64,000 nucleotides of DNA from Musa acuminata AAA Group (Eukaryota > Streptophyta > Magnoliopsida > Zingiberales > Musaceae): the NCBI RefSeq assembly GCF_036884655.1, contig NC_088339.1, positions 27,671,501-27,735,500 on the forward strand, read 5' to 3'. Made by a program: the position numbers and the translations under genes. This document shows positions 25,201 through 37,674 of the stretch, piece by piece. Each line of letters begins with the position of its first letter. Positions within the stretch are counted from its first letter, which is position 1. The notes beneath the pieces were generated by a model. The model made no database searches and was not told the DNA's origin. It worked only from the letters and a program-made list of their open reading frames with translations.

Positions 25201-28200
25201 CATATGCCCACAAGCTTTCTTGGCCATTATCTTTGCATGCTTTTGTTTTATTTGGTTCTTCCTGCTTACTGTCTTAGGATGTTCTAACTAGCATTTGGAT
25301 GGTTATAGGTGATCGAGACACTTAAAGGGTATGGAATTGAACAACTTGAGGACATAATCTTGCCAGATGATCCTAAAAATGAAGGCAAAACCAAAGGTTT
25401 TGCTTTTCTAGAGTTTAACTCGCATTCAGATGCGATGGCAGCATTTCAACGCTTAAGGAAACCAGATGCTTTATTTGGTCGTGATAGAAGTGCTAAAGTT
25501 TCTTTTGCAGAAAACTCGATGCATCCAAGTGAAGAAGTAACATTACAGGTTTAATATACTTCTTGTTACCTCATTTTCTTTATTCCTTTTTTTAAGTCTC
25601 CTTATCTTTCTTTTCGCTGTATGAATCTTGTCTAATTCAATCTCATTCGTTGCTAGTTGGACAAAGCTTGACCATGTATTTTTTGTAGCTTATTACTTGG
25701 TCAATATCTAACAGAATCCTATCCTTAATCCCACCCAACTCAAAGTCATCAAGTTAGTTTGGCACATCTTTCCCAACATGACAATCTTGAAACTTGTCAG
25801 CTAACATCTTTTTAGACTTCTTTAGGCTGGGAAAAATCAGTTCAAATGATGAGGGGATCTGATTATGACGGGGTCTAAACCTACATATTGTCGTCACTTT
25901 CATTCATTATTTCTGTTAGTTCTGTATTAAATTAGATTTTCACTTTGAATTTCCATATTGCTTCTCTCTGTTGCTTTTCATTTTTTGTCATCTTTCTCTT
26001 ATACTGTCCTGTTTATTCAATATTTCTTAGTGATGGATCTTTTGCCATGTGCAGCATTTTTTTCAGTTGCTCTCTACTGTCTTCTCTTAATTTGCTTACT
26101 TAAGAAGTGGATTAACTTGTAGTCTGTTTACCAGTTTAGATTGGCACTTTTTTGCTCAACTAATAATGGATGCCTGTCTGCAGGTCAAAACTGTTTATAT
26201 TGAGAGTATTCCCGATTTTTGGGATGGTAAGAAAATCAAAGAAATTTGCCAACATTATGGTGAAGTAGAGAAAGTACAACTATTTAAGAAATCCACAACT
26301 AAAAAGAAAAATTTTGCTTTTGTTGAATTTACATCTCGAGAGAGTGCTGTAGCTTGCATGGAGGGGGTAAATAGTGCCCAGAATGGGGAAGGAGAGGTCA
26401 AGGTATTGCATACATCTGAATTGTCTAATGTTTGTATCAGTAAACTGTAAATTAAGTTCCCTAATTATGTTCCAAGTTCAGATTAAAGTAAACCTTGCAA
26501 GGCCTCCTAGCAAAGGACGGCTTGCCAAGCGAGGTGCTCGAGGTGGATTCAAAATTAACAAGGATGGAGAAGTTACAAAACAAGTTGCCCAGTCCAAAAA
26601 GAAGAAAAGAGCCAAATCAAAAGAGGTTTTTGTCCAGGGAAATGCCAAAAGCAAACTGAAAAAAGATGAATCAAGTAGTAAGTCTCGAGGTAAATGTGAT
26701 ATGCGTAAGAAGTACCATAAATCAGAAAAATCTGACAAAGCACAAAAACGTGGTGGAGACAGGGGAATTGTCATTAATGAACGATTATCAAAAAAAGCAC
26801 GCAGAGATTATTACTATGGTATGTGAAAGCATAATATATAGTAATTTGTACATTTCATGATTTTCTATTTTTGATACTAATCCTATATTTATTTTTCTGA
26901 ACATATAGGTAATTCGCGTGGTAGACCTTCCACTGTCTTTGATCACCAAATGGATGCTTATTCAGAAAATCCGAGAGACAGTTACGTATTGCAGACTGTT
27001 AGTCATACCCCAAGATATGCACTGCCAGCAACTAACTACCAGGGTTATGCTTATGCTGGAGCTTCTGGATCTAAAATTCACCATCCTGATCTAGTAAGCA
27101 CTTCTGTCATATTCCTCCATCTGGTCACTTCTGAGTTTCAATTTCAAAGATGTCTTTAATGTGTAGCTTGTGTTAATTTTCAGGAGCCTCATGCTGGATA
27201 TCTTCCTGCTTCACAACATCGCCAATACCCTTATGGATATGAGCAAAGGTTTCTTCTTGGTATCCGTATGTCTTGTAAACCTTCCAAAATATGTTGTTCC
27301 TCAATGTGTCTTATTTATTTTGTGTTTCAGAGTTGCTCCTTATGATGTCCAACCAAATAGAGGTTCTGAATTCACCGGAGGTAATTACTTACAAGAATGT
27401 GTTGTACATATAATTTATGGCTAGCTCTTTTAATGCTTCAAATATGGATGTGCTTCTGAATCAAAAGAGTGTTCTCCCCTAACTCATTTATTGGTTTTCC
27501 ATCACCAGCTGGGCATGCAGCATTGCTTTTTCTTAGTGTTATGCTAATGCAGCTTTTGATTTTAATTTGTAGTTTTTTCTCTCTATGTATGTTTGCATGC
27601 TTATGATAGGAAAATATGCATGTAGCCGATCCCAAAATTAGTTTGGATACTATGGCTTGTTGTTGGTATTGTACTTGATCAACTGAGTAGATGAGATTAA
27701 CAACACTGCTTGTGTTTCAATTCTCTTTCCCATCTTAATGTGATTGTTGTCCTATTTATACATATTTATATGAAGTTTTAGTACTTGATATTTGCCCAAG
27801 AATGTGCACTGAGATAGTAGTCTTTATCATGAAATTTTGTAAATTACATTTACATGATTTATGTTCTTTTCTAAGAGGACTAGTGTTGATGCCACTTCAA
27901 CTAAAATTGTTCCTTAACCTAAGTGACCAAGGTTCAAAAACAATTTGTCTGCTTGTAAAGTCAAATCGGTACATTAATATTTTCTATACTCCACGTTTGA
28001 TCCTTCTAATAATGTTCTTATAGCGAGTTTTTATCTATTGTTGGTGTGATATCTATTAAAATAATGGTGAAACAATATTGATAACTCTGTATTCCAATAA
28101 ACACTTAAAAGTTTAACGATTATATAGTTTTTTATTATATTATTGTTTTAATATAATATTTGAAAATTATGTGTTAGATATTTACGTTTTATGAAAATTT

Positions 28201-31200
28201 ACCATTTTTATTAATTATAATATTTAAATTCAAAATATTGAATTTTTTTTATAATTTTAAATCAACATTGTTGTCATTATTAATTATTAATTATAGTTGA
28301 AAGCTAACCATATACATTTTCTAGTTACTATTTTGATGTTATGAATAGTTTTCAATCATTTTGATATTTTTGTACAACATTGTTATATAATGATATTAAT
28401 GACAATTTTTCTTTATTTGTCTTAATTCTATAATTTTTTGTAATTTTGTGTTATGTGCAGTATCTTCTATTTATTATTTAATGCTCTTCTTTGTTTATTC
28501 CTCAGTTTGGATTATTTTCAGCTGGTGAACATCTCTAATTGTTAATCTTTTGTTGAACCATTCATGCTTGAAAAGATTGGTGCCATTGAATGGTTGCAAT
28601 CTTCTTGTTGGAAGACTACAGATTTCAAGCTAAATGAACTGGTTGGAAGGATTCTCTTCCAGTCAGTTAAATAGTTTGGGGCTGTTTCCAATTATGGTTG
28701 GAAACCCTGCTTACCCAGGTTGCAAAGGTGCAACCTAGCTACAACTGCAAGTCTTCAGTCTCCTACTCTCCTTTTTCTTTCTCCTCTTCTTTTTCCTCAT
28801 TCTGCCAACAAGCAACATATTTCTCCTTTTTGTTCTCCTCCATTTCTCTTTCTTCTATGTTGGCTTAAATAAAGTCGGATGGGACCTAGGATCAAGGATT
28901 TCAATTTCTTTTCTGCTGCAGCATCAGAACATGGTAATCCTAAACCAGATATGGATTGGGCAATTTTTCAGACCATGGGCAAGTTTATATAGTTTCTAAC
29001 TGGAATTATAATTACTTGGGGAACATCATGTACGCTTGAATTTTTTTCTGTTGTTTGAACTTTGAACTGTTGCATTTACAATTCTAATTCTTAGGATACT
29101 GATCTTTTTCTTGGATTCGAAGATTGATGACAAGGAAATGTCTTAGAGATTTAGGTAACTTTTGAAACCTGGCTTTGACGCTTGTTCTGATATGGTGTGT
29201 AAAAACATCATCCCTACTGGATGGTAGCGTCAAAGGATGGATGTGCAGCTAATTTAAAAACTGACAGCCTTGATTGTCTGTGTACATCAACAAAGATATG
29301 GGCTCTGCCAGTAATGGAATGAGATTGCTGCATATCATGTCTTCCACTAGAAATTTACTGACATTGCTATGGCATTTTAGACCCACATTCTGTGTGCATG
29401 GTAGACCTCATGGTACTTGAATAGGCACTTGGAGCACAAGTAGAGTTACCTCTGACTGGCTTGCATAAAATTAATTTTGCATAAAATTAATTTTGTAAAT
29501 TGTTAATGCTTCTATGTACATGTTAGTTAAGTAACTTAATCTTCTTAGAATGTTCTAAAAAGCTGCATAATGGACTATCCAAGTTGATGCACTCAAAGTT
29601 TAGATTGCATCTGAACAATTGATACACATTTAGCCTGGGATTATCTTTGACTATAGCAACTGACAATTTTTGTTCTTTGAAAATCCTAATTAAGATATTA
29701 CTTTATCAAGTCATAACAAATCGCTGAAGAACATTTTGAGTTGGGGAGACAAAGGCTGTGAAATTATACAGTGAACCTATATCCATGCTTTAAATCAAAT
29801 AAAACTAATACTTCTCGTTTTTTAATAAATTCATTGACTATTAATCAAGTGTTTTAATGTTGGCTATTCTTCTAAAATGTCCTTGGTTCTTATTTCCTCT
29901 TTAGCATATTTACTGCTTATTTACATTTTACATCTAAAAGTTTTCCTTTTTGTTCTGTTTCAGGACTATCAGCAACTCAAACATCCTTCCCCGTGTATTC
30001 GAGCTCAACTGGTTACCAGGTATTAAGTCTTAGTTAATTTATCATTATGAAAAACTATTTAGCTTTACCTTAATGATATTGTCACACAAGAATGGATAAT
30101 GGTAAGGTCTGTTTGATAAAAAAATCATTGTTTGATAATGTTGTTCATGGCATAAAATAATATACCAATGGTACCAGATGTGCCATCCATAGGTGCCACT
30201 GGTACGTGGACCAACCTAAACCTGATGGTTATTCCTTGTACCAACTGAACTGCTCGATATTAAATAATATACCCTGCTGTTGAGTGGTCTGAGGAATATT
30301 AACCAAACAGATCAATATCTTTATTCAGATAAACCTGGTTCATTTATATCAAGTGAAGTGATTTGGGATCAGTTGAGGGATATGATATTTATGGGAGTAA
30401 TTAGAATTTAACTGGTCCATTGCCGATATTTCAATGCTTTGAGCCATAAATCGTGATGTAGTGAGCGGCAAGGAAGAAGATCCTGCAATCAACATCATGC
30501 TTAGACTTCTACTATTATAATTTATCATTTTTTATGCTGGTTCTACCTTTGTTTTTTCTTGGGTTTTTTTTTCCTTTGTTCTTTTGCTGGATGCTATTGG
30601 TACGTCAAGTTTACTGATCCATCAGAAATGCTGAATTGGATGTCACATCCATGTCATTTTTGTTTTGGACATGACACTTGTCTAATACCTACCAACACAT
30701 CCTGGGTACTTCAGAACATATTATCTGCTTTTGTATGATTGACACATTTATGTTAATGCAAGATGTTTTTTATTCTATATGAGGTTTCAAAACTACAAAT
30801 TTGGCATGCAAATTTGAGTGTTGATTTACTGCATGTTTTGTATACGTGTTTGAAGTAGTTTTGTGACTTTTGCAACTCAGATGAATAGTTAGCATACTTC
30901 TTATAAATTATATATAATGATTATATTTTATTCAAGTTATACATATCATCTGCTGATTCAATGTTATGTTGTGACCTACTTACGAAAAATTCACTGTGGT
31001 GGGGTCCCTACTCCCTACTGTCATGTCATGCTCTATAATCAGAAACTAATCTAAAAAACTAAAGAATCATTAATATGAAAAATAGGAAAAGATAATTGGA
31101 AAAATATCATATACTGTGAATTATCAATATATACATATATCTAGAAAATTAGTTTGGTTACAGAGATTTATTTGGAGAATTATTTCATCCGTTGATCGAT

Positions 31201-31514
31201 TCAAGTGTTTTTCAATAACTTTTTAGAGCATTTTTACTATGGTTAACATGACTACCTGAAAAAATTACATGAAAACAATGCTATTACTGAATAATTCTGA
31301 ATGTTGATTTATGCAGGCATTGTTATGGTGGGAGAATTTACGATATTTTCCAATTTATTTCCAAATTTGAGTTGTCAATCTTGTAGACATTTTATCATGA
31401 TTAACTATGTAGGACATTATCTGATATCTTGGCTGCTGGCAGGGTGGTTATGCTTATCCTAGTATCGGAGCGTATCCTGGTCGCGTTAACCATGCACCTC
31501 GCGGCTATTACTGA
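22203..31514 (+). CDS. Three-RRM hnRNP-Q/R-like RNA-binding protein (11 exons, 768 aa)
   Basis: Exons: 22203-22809, 24581-24966, 25064-25153, 25309-25548, 26184-26402, 26482-26818, 26909-27093, 27184-27248, 27331-27380, 29964-30019, 31443-31514. All junctions are GT-AG with phases that join to 768 aa. Residues 1 to about 260 form an acidic, Glu-rich region with a duplicated segment (EEK.EGA.IVEKIGE twice). RRM1 has VFVGGL (about 267) and KGYAFIHY (306-313). RRM2 has LYLGNI (348) and KGFAFLEF (390-397). RRM3 has VYIESI (445) and NFAFVEF (about 484). A Lys/Arg-rich nuclear-type segment follows (about 530-620), then a Tyr/Gly-rich tail ending APRGYY. This order matches plant hnRNP-Q-like proteins (At2g44710/LIF2 type), which act in nuclear RNA processing and chromatin-linked regulation. 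The ATG at 22203 is chosen over an upstream in-frame GTG. The last two introns are long (2.6 and 1.4 kb). Confidence 0.85.
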
Positions 31515-33580
31515 CGCACATAGTCTGCATCTGGTCATTGATTGTTCTGAAGGTGGCCTGTTGGCAGACACTGAATGATTAAGATTTCTAAAAGGTGATA
31601 GCTACTCCATAAGATCTTTTTGTTTCACCTTGATAGTGTATCATCTTAAAGGGGCTGAAAGCTTCCATTTGTCTCGATTAATGGTCACTCTCAAGATTTA
31701 CCAGTGCAAACAAGCCATTGAGTTTTTTGTTTATTGCCATCTGTGCTTGTGCTGGGACTAAAATGCTTGTGGCTTCATGAAACACAGTTGTTGTATAGGG
31801 AACATGATATCTGGGTTTTATGTATGGAATCTGGTTGCAGTATGCTGCTATAGTTACTCTACATTGCGACACAAAATTTCCAAGTTCAAAGGGTTTAAAG
31901 TTGTCAACATGGGATGCTTTGATAGTTTTTACACAAAATCATTTTTTGGAGATAAGTGGCCCGTAGCTAAGCTTGGATGACGATCGTGTGGCTTCAGGAG
32001 CAGGTTCGTTTTCACCTCTTCTTATTCTTATAAAATTGTTCCAGCCGATCCAACAATCTTTTTCTTTCTCTAGAACAAAACATGAAATGTAGCGATCAAT
32101 TTGTGGATCTCGTATGTGGATAATATAACATCATCGAAAGAGAAGTGTTTACAAGGTTCATGGCAACTGTTTTGTTTGTATCAGTACAATTAGTCAGGTG
32201 AGAAGAAAGCAAGATAAGTTGGAGTAGTAGTTTCAGATCAAGAATGTGATGAAGATGAATGAAGAAAAGAACACGTTTCTTGGCGTAGCCTGTGCGCTGC
32301 GGAGATGCCAATTCGTCGAGCTCAGTGCCAGAGAGAGAGAGAGAGAGGTGCAGCAGCGGGTGGTGCTGTTGGGAAAGGAGAGAAGCAAAAGTGATGGGTT
32401 GAGAAAAGGCTGCAGGTGGACAAGTATGAATCAATGGCGACTGCATCGACCACCACCTGGGGCTGGTTCTGCAGTGACCAGAGGATACGCCCCTCATCAT
32501 TCCTGATGGTGGAGTGCTCAAAGGGTTAATGAGGCAGCCAATCTGTGTGCTCGAGGCCAGGTTGGAGGTGTGTACCCTCCTCCTCAGCTCACCCCCCTCC
32601 TCATCGCTTTTTCTGATGGCAGACCTCCTCTTTTTGTTCCCTTTTGCAGGATTTATCGCAGAGGTGGCCGTGGCTTTTGTCAAAGCGCCATCATTTGCTC
32701 ACGTATAATTGTACTGGGAATCCCTGTTTAGCCTTGAAGGATGCACCCGGCTTTGGTGTAGCAAGGCGGAGAAGAAGATGGTCCCCGGTCACCATGGCTG
32801 TGTTCCTCAGGGGATTGGGAGCTCCCACGCATTCCTTCTTCTTTATTGCCCCCCCTTGTCTCTTTGCTCTCCGTATCACGACATGTTTGTGGTTGGTTGT
32901 CAGGTCACAGCTTTGGTGAAGGAAGTTGACGAGTCTTTTCCTCCTCCGCCTCCTCCTCCTCCTGCTGCTGCTGCTGCTGCTTCGTTGCTGCAAGGGGGAA
33001 CGGCACACACGCAGAGTGAGAGAGAGAGAGAGAGAGAAAAGTGGATGCGACTTTCTCAGGCAACAGCTTTTAGCTGCGAAGATGATCTCGATATCTTGGC
33101 ATAGGAGGAGATGTGATTCCTTGTGGCGCTACCTCGATCTCTCTCTCTCTCGTCGCCCTCCGCGTTCCTCCACGCCCAAACAAACGCGGACTTTTGGTCG
33201 TCCGTTTCATGGCGTTCCCTTGTCCATCAATCCCGACTCAATTCTCTCGCCGTTGGGTGGAGCACCTTAATAATTAAAATGCATACACATGCAAAAGTTT
33301 TGATTAAGTAAGGTTATGATTTTAATATAATACATACACATATGACATGGTAATTTTTATGATTTCAATACAATTGGACAAAAATATCAAATAAAACAAT
33401 ATTATTTCCAAGACCGGTCAACCCTGACCGAGAATCCGAAAAGAAGGCCCCCATAGCTCCCGACACAAGCATTCATTACATGGGTATATTTCTATAATGA
33501 TATCATTATGTCATAATAATTAAGAATAAACCATGACATATATATGTGTGTGTAAGATGGGATTTACGTCTTAATGCAAT

Positions 33581-33620
<40 letters not shown>

Positions 33621-34328
33621 TTCGTTTTTTGAAACAGAAATGCTTAATCATAAGATCGCACGCCGCGCAAAGCAAAACTCGGATGCTCTAAAGAAAATTG
33701 ACGGCGTGGATGGTAAGGTCGGGATGGGTCCGGGGAGAGCGGAGCCCACCATGTGCTGGCCTCCTTCGGCCCACCATAATAAGTCACATGGAACAACAAG
33801 CCGCCCAAAAGCCAGAATTATTTCGGCCCCCCGTCGCCTCACCCCCACCCATCCACCGCACACAACAAACAAAAGGGTTTGTGCTCGAGCGTCGTAGTAG
33901 TAGACGAAGAAAAAGGAGACGCAGGACGACGACGTAGAGAGAGAAAGAGAAAGGAGAGATGCCAAGAAATAGTACGAGCTGCAGAAAGCGAAACCCACCA
34001 AAACAGCAATCCCCTTCTCCCATGTCTCCTCGAGTGCTGCTGCTGCTCTCCTCTCCCCCTCTCTTGCTCTCCAAAACCCAAAACCCGTCCTCCTCCTCCT
34101 CGTCACCATGATCAGCGCAGTCGAGGTGTTCGACGCGACCCTCCGACCCATGCCGTCTCCTTTGGATCGCTCCAGTTGAATGCAAAGGGAGTCGGTGACT
34201 CTGATGAAGTCTTCGCTGATGCCTCGGCGGTGGAAGCGAAGTAGCTGCTGCGGCGTCACTCGAAACTAGTGTTGCTTTTGGGGGGATTGAAGAGGGAGGA
34301 AACTGCTGCTGGTTTCAGGGGGCGTCCG
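31515..34328. other. 3' UTR of RRM gene, spacer, and leader of the hAT-like gene
   Basis: To about 32000 this is probably 3' UTR. At 32100-33270 the DNA is GC-rich with long open frames on both strands (for example 195 codons minus at 32096-32683). It has short GA/CT runs at about 32332-32347 and 33017-33037, and no frame that I recognise. An AT microsatellite lies at 33583-33618. From about 33880 onward a purine-rich then C-rich stretch is the probable 5' leader of the next gene. A CAG at 34316-34318 could be a leader-intron acceptor. Confidence 0.5.
33583..33618. repeat. AT microsatellite
   Basis: An uninterrupted (AT)n run of about 36 bp lies about 700 bp upstream of the hAT-like gene. 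Confidence 0.9.
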
Positions 34329-36758
34329 ATGGCGACGGCGAACGCGTTGACGACGACGGCGGTGTCCACTGCGACGATGGATGATTCGGCGGCGGCGGCG
34401 GTGACGGCGACGGCGACGGTGACGGCAGGGGCGGGGGCGGTTGCGGAGGACGTGGCGGCGAAGGCGGTGCACAAGAGGTACGAGGCGCTGACGACGGTGA
34501 GGATCAAGGCGATCAAGGGGAAGGGGGCGTGGTACTGGGCGCACCTGGAGCCTGTGATGGTGCAGAGCGCCGACACGGGCCTCCCCAAGGCCGTCAAGCT
34601 ACGCTGCGTCCTCTGCGACACCGTCTTCTCCGCCTCCAACCCCTCCCGCACCGCCTCCGAGCACCTCAAGCGCGGCACCTGCCCCAATTTCGGCTCCCCC
34701 TCCTCCTCCTCCGCCGCCACCCTCGCCGCCCTCAAGCCCATCTCCTCCATCGCCCCTTGCTCCTCCTCCTCTACCGCTTCCCACCACCACCACCACCCGA
34801 ACAGCCGTAAGCGCTCCTCCACCTCTGTCGGCGCGAACCCTTCGTCCGCCCACTTCCACGCCCCTCGCCTCGCGATCGCGGACCACTCCCGCTTCTCCTC
34901 GTCACCAACTACCCCTGCTGCCGGTGCCAGCGAAGTCGTCTTCTCCACCCCGCCCCCTCTGCCGCTCCCCGCGCCGCAGCCTCAGCTGGTCCTTTCCGGG
35001 GGGAGGGAGGACGTCGGCCCGCTCGCGATGTTGGAGGACAGGGTCAGGAAGCTCAAGAGCCCCAAGGCCTCCCCTGGACCGACTCTCTCCAAGGCCCAGG
35101 CTGACTCCGCCCTCTCCCTCCTCTCCGACTGGTTCCAAGAGTCGGCCGGAACCGGCGCCGTCTCCTTGTCCTCCATAGAGCATCCCAAATTCCGCGCCTT
35201 CCTTGGCCAGGTCGGCCTCCCGCCCATCTCCCGCCGTGACATCGTCGGCCGTCGCCTGGACGTTCGCTACGATGAGGCCCGTGCGGAAGCCGATGCCCGC
35301 ACACACGACGCACTCTTCTTCCAGCTAGCGGCCGATGGCTGGAAGCCCCACGACTCGTCCTCCGGTGGCGACTCAATCGTGAGTTTAACCGTGAACCTCC
35401 CCAACGGCACCACCGTCTTCCACAGGTCCGTGCTTACTCCCGCCCGGTCCCCGTCCCAGTTCGCGGAGGTGGTGCTGTCGCACACCATTGCGGACATCTC
35501 CGGCGAAGGCGCCACCCGGCGGTGCGTCGGAATCGTCGCCGACAAGTTCAAGTCCAAGGCCCTCCTAAGCCTGGAGAACCAGAACCAGTGGCTGGTGAAC
35601 CTCTCCTGCCAGCTCCAGGGATTCCGCAGCCTCATCAAGGACTTCGCCCGCGAGCTGCCGCTCTTCCAGACCGTCGCGGCCAAGTGTCACAAACTCGCCA
35701 CCTTCTTCAACACCCACTCCCAGGTCCGAAGCGTTTTCCACAAGTACCAGCTTCAAGAGCTCGACCATGCATGCCTCCTCCGAGTCCCGCCCTCGTATGA
35801 CCCACTGGTAGGAGGCTGCAGCGCCTCGTCCCTCTTCATGATGATGGAGGACATCTTGAGCTCTGCTCAGGCTCTGCGGTCGGTCATCCACCATGAGTCC
35901 TACGAGCTGGCCTGCCATGATGATCCTACCGCAAGAGAGTGCGCCGACATGATCGACGACACTGGCTTCTGGAACGAATTGGAGGCAGGCCACTTCCTCG
36001 TCAAGCTGTTCGACGATATGCTTCAAGAAATAAAGGCAGAGAGGCCACTCGTCGGGCAATGCCTGCCAATGTGGGAGGAGCTGAGGTCCAAGGTGAAGAA
36101 CTGGTGCTCTAAGTATGGTGTCAAGGATGGGCCTGTGGAGAAGGTGGTCGAGAAAAGGTTTAAGAAGAACTACCACCCAGCTTGGTCGGCAGCGTTCATA
36201 TTGGATCCACTGTACTTGGTGAAGGATGTGAGCGGGAAGTACCTTCCACCCTTTAAGTGTTTGACGGCTGATCAGGAGAAGGATGTGGACAAGCTGATCA
36301 CCAGGTTGGTTTCTCGTGAAGAAGCCCACATTGCTCTGATGGAGCTGATGAAGTGGAGGACTGAAGGATTGGATCCATTGTACGCGCAGGCCGTGCAGGT
36401 GAAGCAGCAAGACCCAGTGACAGGGAAGCTGAGGATCGCAAACCCGCAGAGCAGCAGGCTGGTGTGGGAAACATGCCTGAATGAGTTCAAATCCCTTGGC
36501 AAAGTGGCTGTGAGGATAATCTTCCTGCACGCCACCGCGTGTGGTTTCAAGCACAATCCATCCATACTGCGGTGGGTGTGTGCACGTGATCGCTCGAGGA
36601 CCAGCATCGACCGAATGCACAAGTTAGTGTTCGTGGCAGCTCATGCAAAGCTAGAAAGAAGAGATTTTTCGAGCGAGGAAGAGAAAGATTCCACATTGAT
36701 GAATGGGGAAGATGATGGTCTAAACGATACAGCTTTTGCCGAAGCCTCTTCGGTGTGA
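34329..36758 (+). CDS. Domesticated hAT/BED transposase-like protein, intronless (809 aa)
   Basis: This is one continuous frame of 809 codons from ATG 34329. The frame is open 20 codons further upstream, but only from a GTG. After an Ala/Thr-rich start, a BED-like zinc finger is seen around residues 66-118 (aromatic WYWAHLEP, C93-x2-C96, H112-x5-C118). A Ser/Pro/His-rich linker follows (about 122-225). Residues about 300-370 resemble DUF659, including DGW at 336-338 where hAT transposases carry their first catalytic Asp. VADK at 403-406 aligns with the TDNA-type second Asp, but the following Cys-x2-His box has decayed to SCQLQGF. The C-terminus (about 720-790) looks like the hAT dimerisation region. 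No terminal inverted repeats or target duplication flank it, and length and content match recalled Arabidopsis At1g12380/At1g62870. I infer a conserved nuclear DNA-binding protein derived from a transposase. Its function is unknown. Codon use is strongly GC3-rich. Confidence 0.85.
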   Translation: MATANALTTTAVSTATMDDSAAAAVTATATVTAGAGAVAEDVAAKAVHKRYEALTTVRIKAIKGKGAWYWAHLEPVMVQSADTGLPKAVKLRCVLCDTVFSASNPSRTASEHLKRGTCPNFGSPSSSSAATLAALKPISSIAPCSSSSTASHHHHHPNSRKRSSTSVGANPSSAHFHAPRLAIADHSRFSSSPTTPAAGASEVVFSTPPPLPLPAPQPQLVLSGGREDVGPLAMLEDRVRKLKSPKASPGPTLSKAQADSALSLLSDWFQESAGTGAVSLSSIEHPKFRAFLGQVGLPPISRRDIVGRRLDVRYDEARAEADARTHDALFFQLAADGWKPHDSSSGGDSIVSLTVNLPNGTTVFHRSVLTPARSPSQFAEVVLSHTIADISGEGATRRCVGIVADKFKSKALLSLENQNQWLVNLSCQLQGFRSLIKDFARELPLFQTVAAKCHKLATFFNTHSQVRSVFHKYQLQELDHACLLRVPPSYDPLVGGCSASSLFMMMEDILSSAQALRSVIHHESYELACHDDPTARECADMIDDTGFWNELEAGHFLVKLFDDMLQEIKAERPLVGQCLPMWEELRSKVKNWCSKYGVKDGPVEKVVEKRFKKNYHPAWSAAFILDPLYLVKDVSGKYLPPFKCLTADQEKDVDKLITRLVSREEAHIALMELMKWRTEGLDPLYAQAVQVKQQDPVTGKLRIANPQSSRLVWETCLNEFKSLGKVAVRIIFLHATACGFKHNPSILRWVCARDRSRTSIDRMHKLVFVAAHAKLERRDFSSEEEKDSTLMNGEDDGLNDTAFAEASSV

Positions 36759-37411
36759 GATCTCATGTCTTTAATTGCTTCAATTGTGCCTTTTGTAGAA
36801 TTGGATTAGTAGGAATTCTCAGGAATTTTTTCCTTCAAAGTCTAAATATTTCGATTTGCCCATTGAGATTTTGGGTGGGTTGGGGGGAGGCGGGTTTGGT
36901 AGGGGAGTGTGGGGCATGAGAGAGACCTAATTGACATGCTAAAACTCCAGCTTTTCCTGCATGGGCATTATGATTCTTGGGGACAAATGAGCCTGCAGTA
37001 AGAAACTGGGAGTCTTCTTGTTTACAGGAGAGGATCATTGCAGAGGTGGGAAACAAGAAGAACCATGTAACAATTGCTTCTTCTTTTTTTGAGGAATAAT
37101 ATATGTATATGGGGTCGGGCTTTGTTCGCCTTGAGGCGATTTGTATCGCTCTTTTTGTTGCTTGATTCACTGATCTAGTCCTGCAAATGAAGTGATTGTG
37201 AATGCATGCTTGCTTCTTGTTCTTTTAGGATGTTAGCATGCAGCTCATCTTCAGCAATTTGATCTTCGAGTTACATCATGAATACTTCTATCAAAGTCTT
37301 CACTTGCTGTTTCTTAAGTATGACATAATGTGTTTCCTGCACCTCACACTATGGCACGTTACACACTTGATCCATTCAGAAAGGTTTTGTTGTGATCGAT
37401 ACGCTTAATTA

Positions 37412-37489
37412 ATTCTGCTTTGTTTCGACGAAGCGTGTCACCTGTACTCTATTCTGCTTTGTTTCAACGAAGCGTGGCACCTGTACTCA
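37412..37489 (+). repeat. 39-bp tandem duplication
   Basis: Copies at 37412-37450 and 37451-37489 both read ATTCTGCTTTGTTTC(G/A)ACGA and end CACCTGTACTC. They differ at about three positions. Confidence 0.85.
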
Positions 37490-37584
37490 TCACAAGAACC
37501 GAATAATCGTATCGCAATCGCTATCCTAATCCCGTGAAGAATTTGATTTTCATCGTGGAGCTTCACAAGCCTGAATCGAGCATC

Positions 37585-37674
37585 TCTAGCTCTAGGAGGA
37601 GGAGACTCTGAATCTAGCTCTAGGCGGAGGAGGAGGAGACTCTGAATCTAGCTCTAGGCGGAGGAGACTCTGAA
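37585..37674 (+). repeat. Three-copy minisatellite (28/34/28 bp)
   Basis: Units at 37585-37612, 37613-37646 and 37647-37674 all begin TCTAGCTCTAGG and end GAGACTCTGAA. The middle unit has one extra GGAGGA. Confidence 0.9.

Noticed and set aside
32320..32360. GA-rich stretch resembling miR156/miR529-type sequence
   Set aside because: It is a simple GA repeat, and no opposite arm able to form a miRNA hairpin is nearby.
32096..32683. 195-codon minus-strand frame
   Set aside because: There is no domain, it contains a CT-repeat-derived Leu/Ser run, and no splice partners could be found. It is kept only as a GC-rich island finding.
33648..34259. 203-codon minus-strand frame upstream of the hAT-like gene
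   Set aside because: It lies over the leader/promoter of the plus-strand gene, is Ser/Leu-rich from a reversed purine tract, and has no family resemblance.
34256..36622. Several 90-351 codon minus-strand and shifted frames over the hAT-like gene
   Set aside because: They are shadows of the GC3-rich 809-codon gene. The sense frame alone has conserved motifs.
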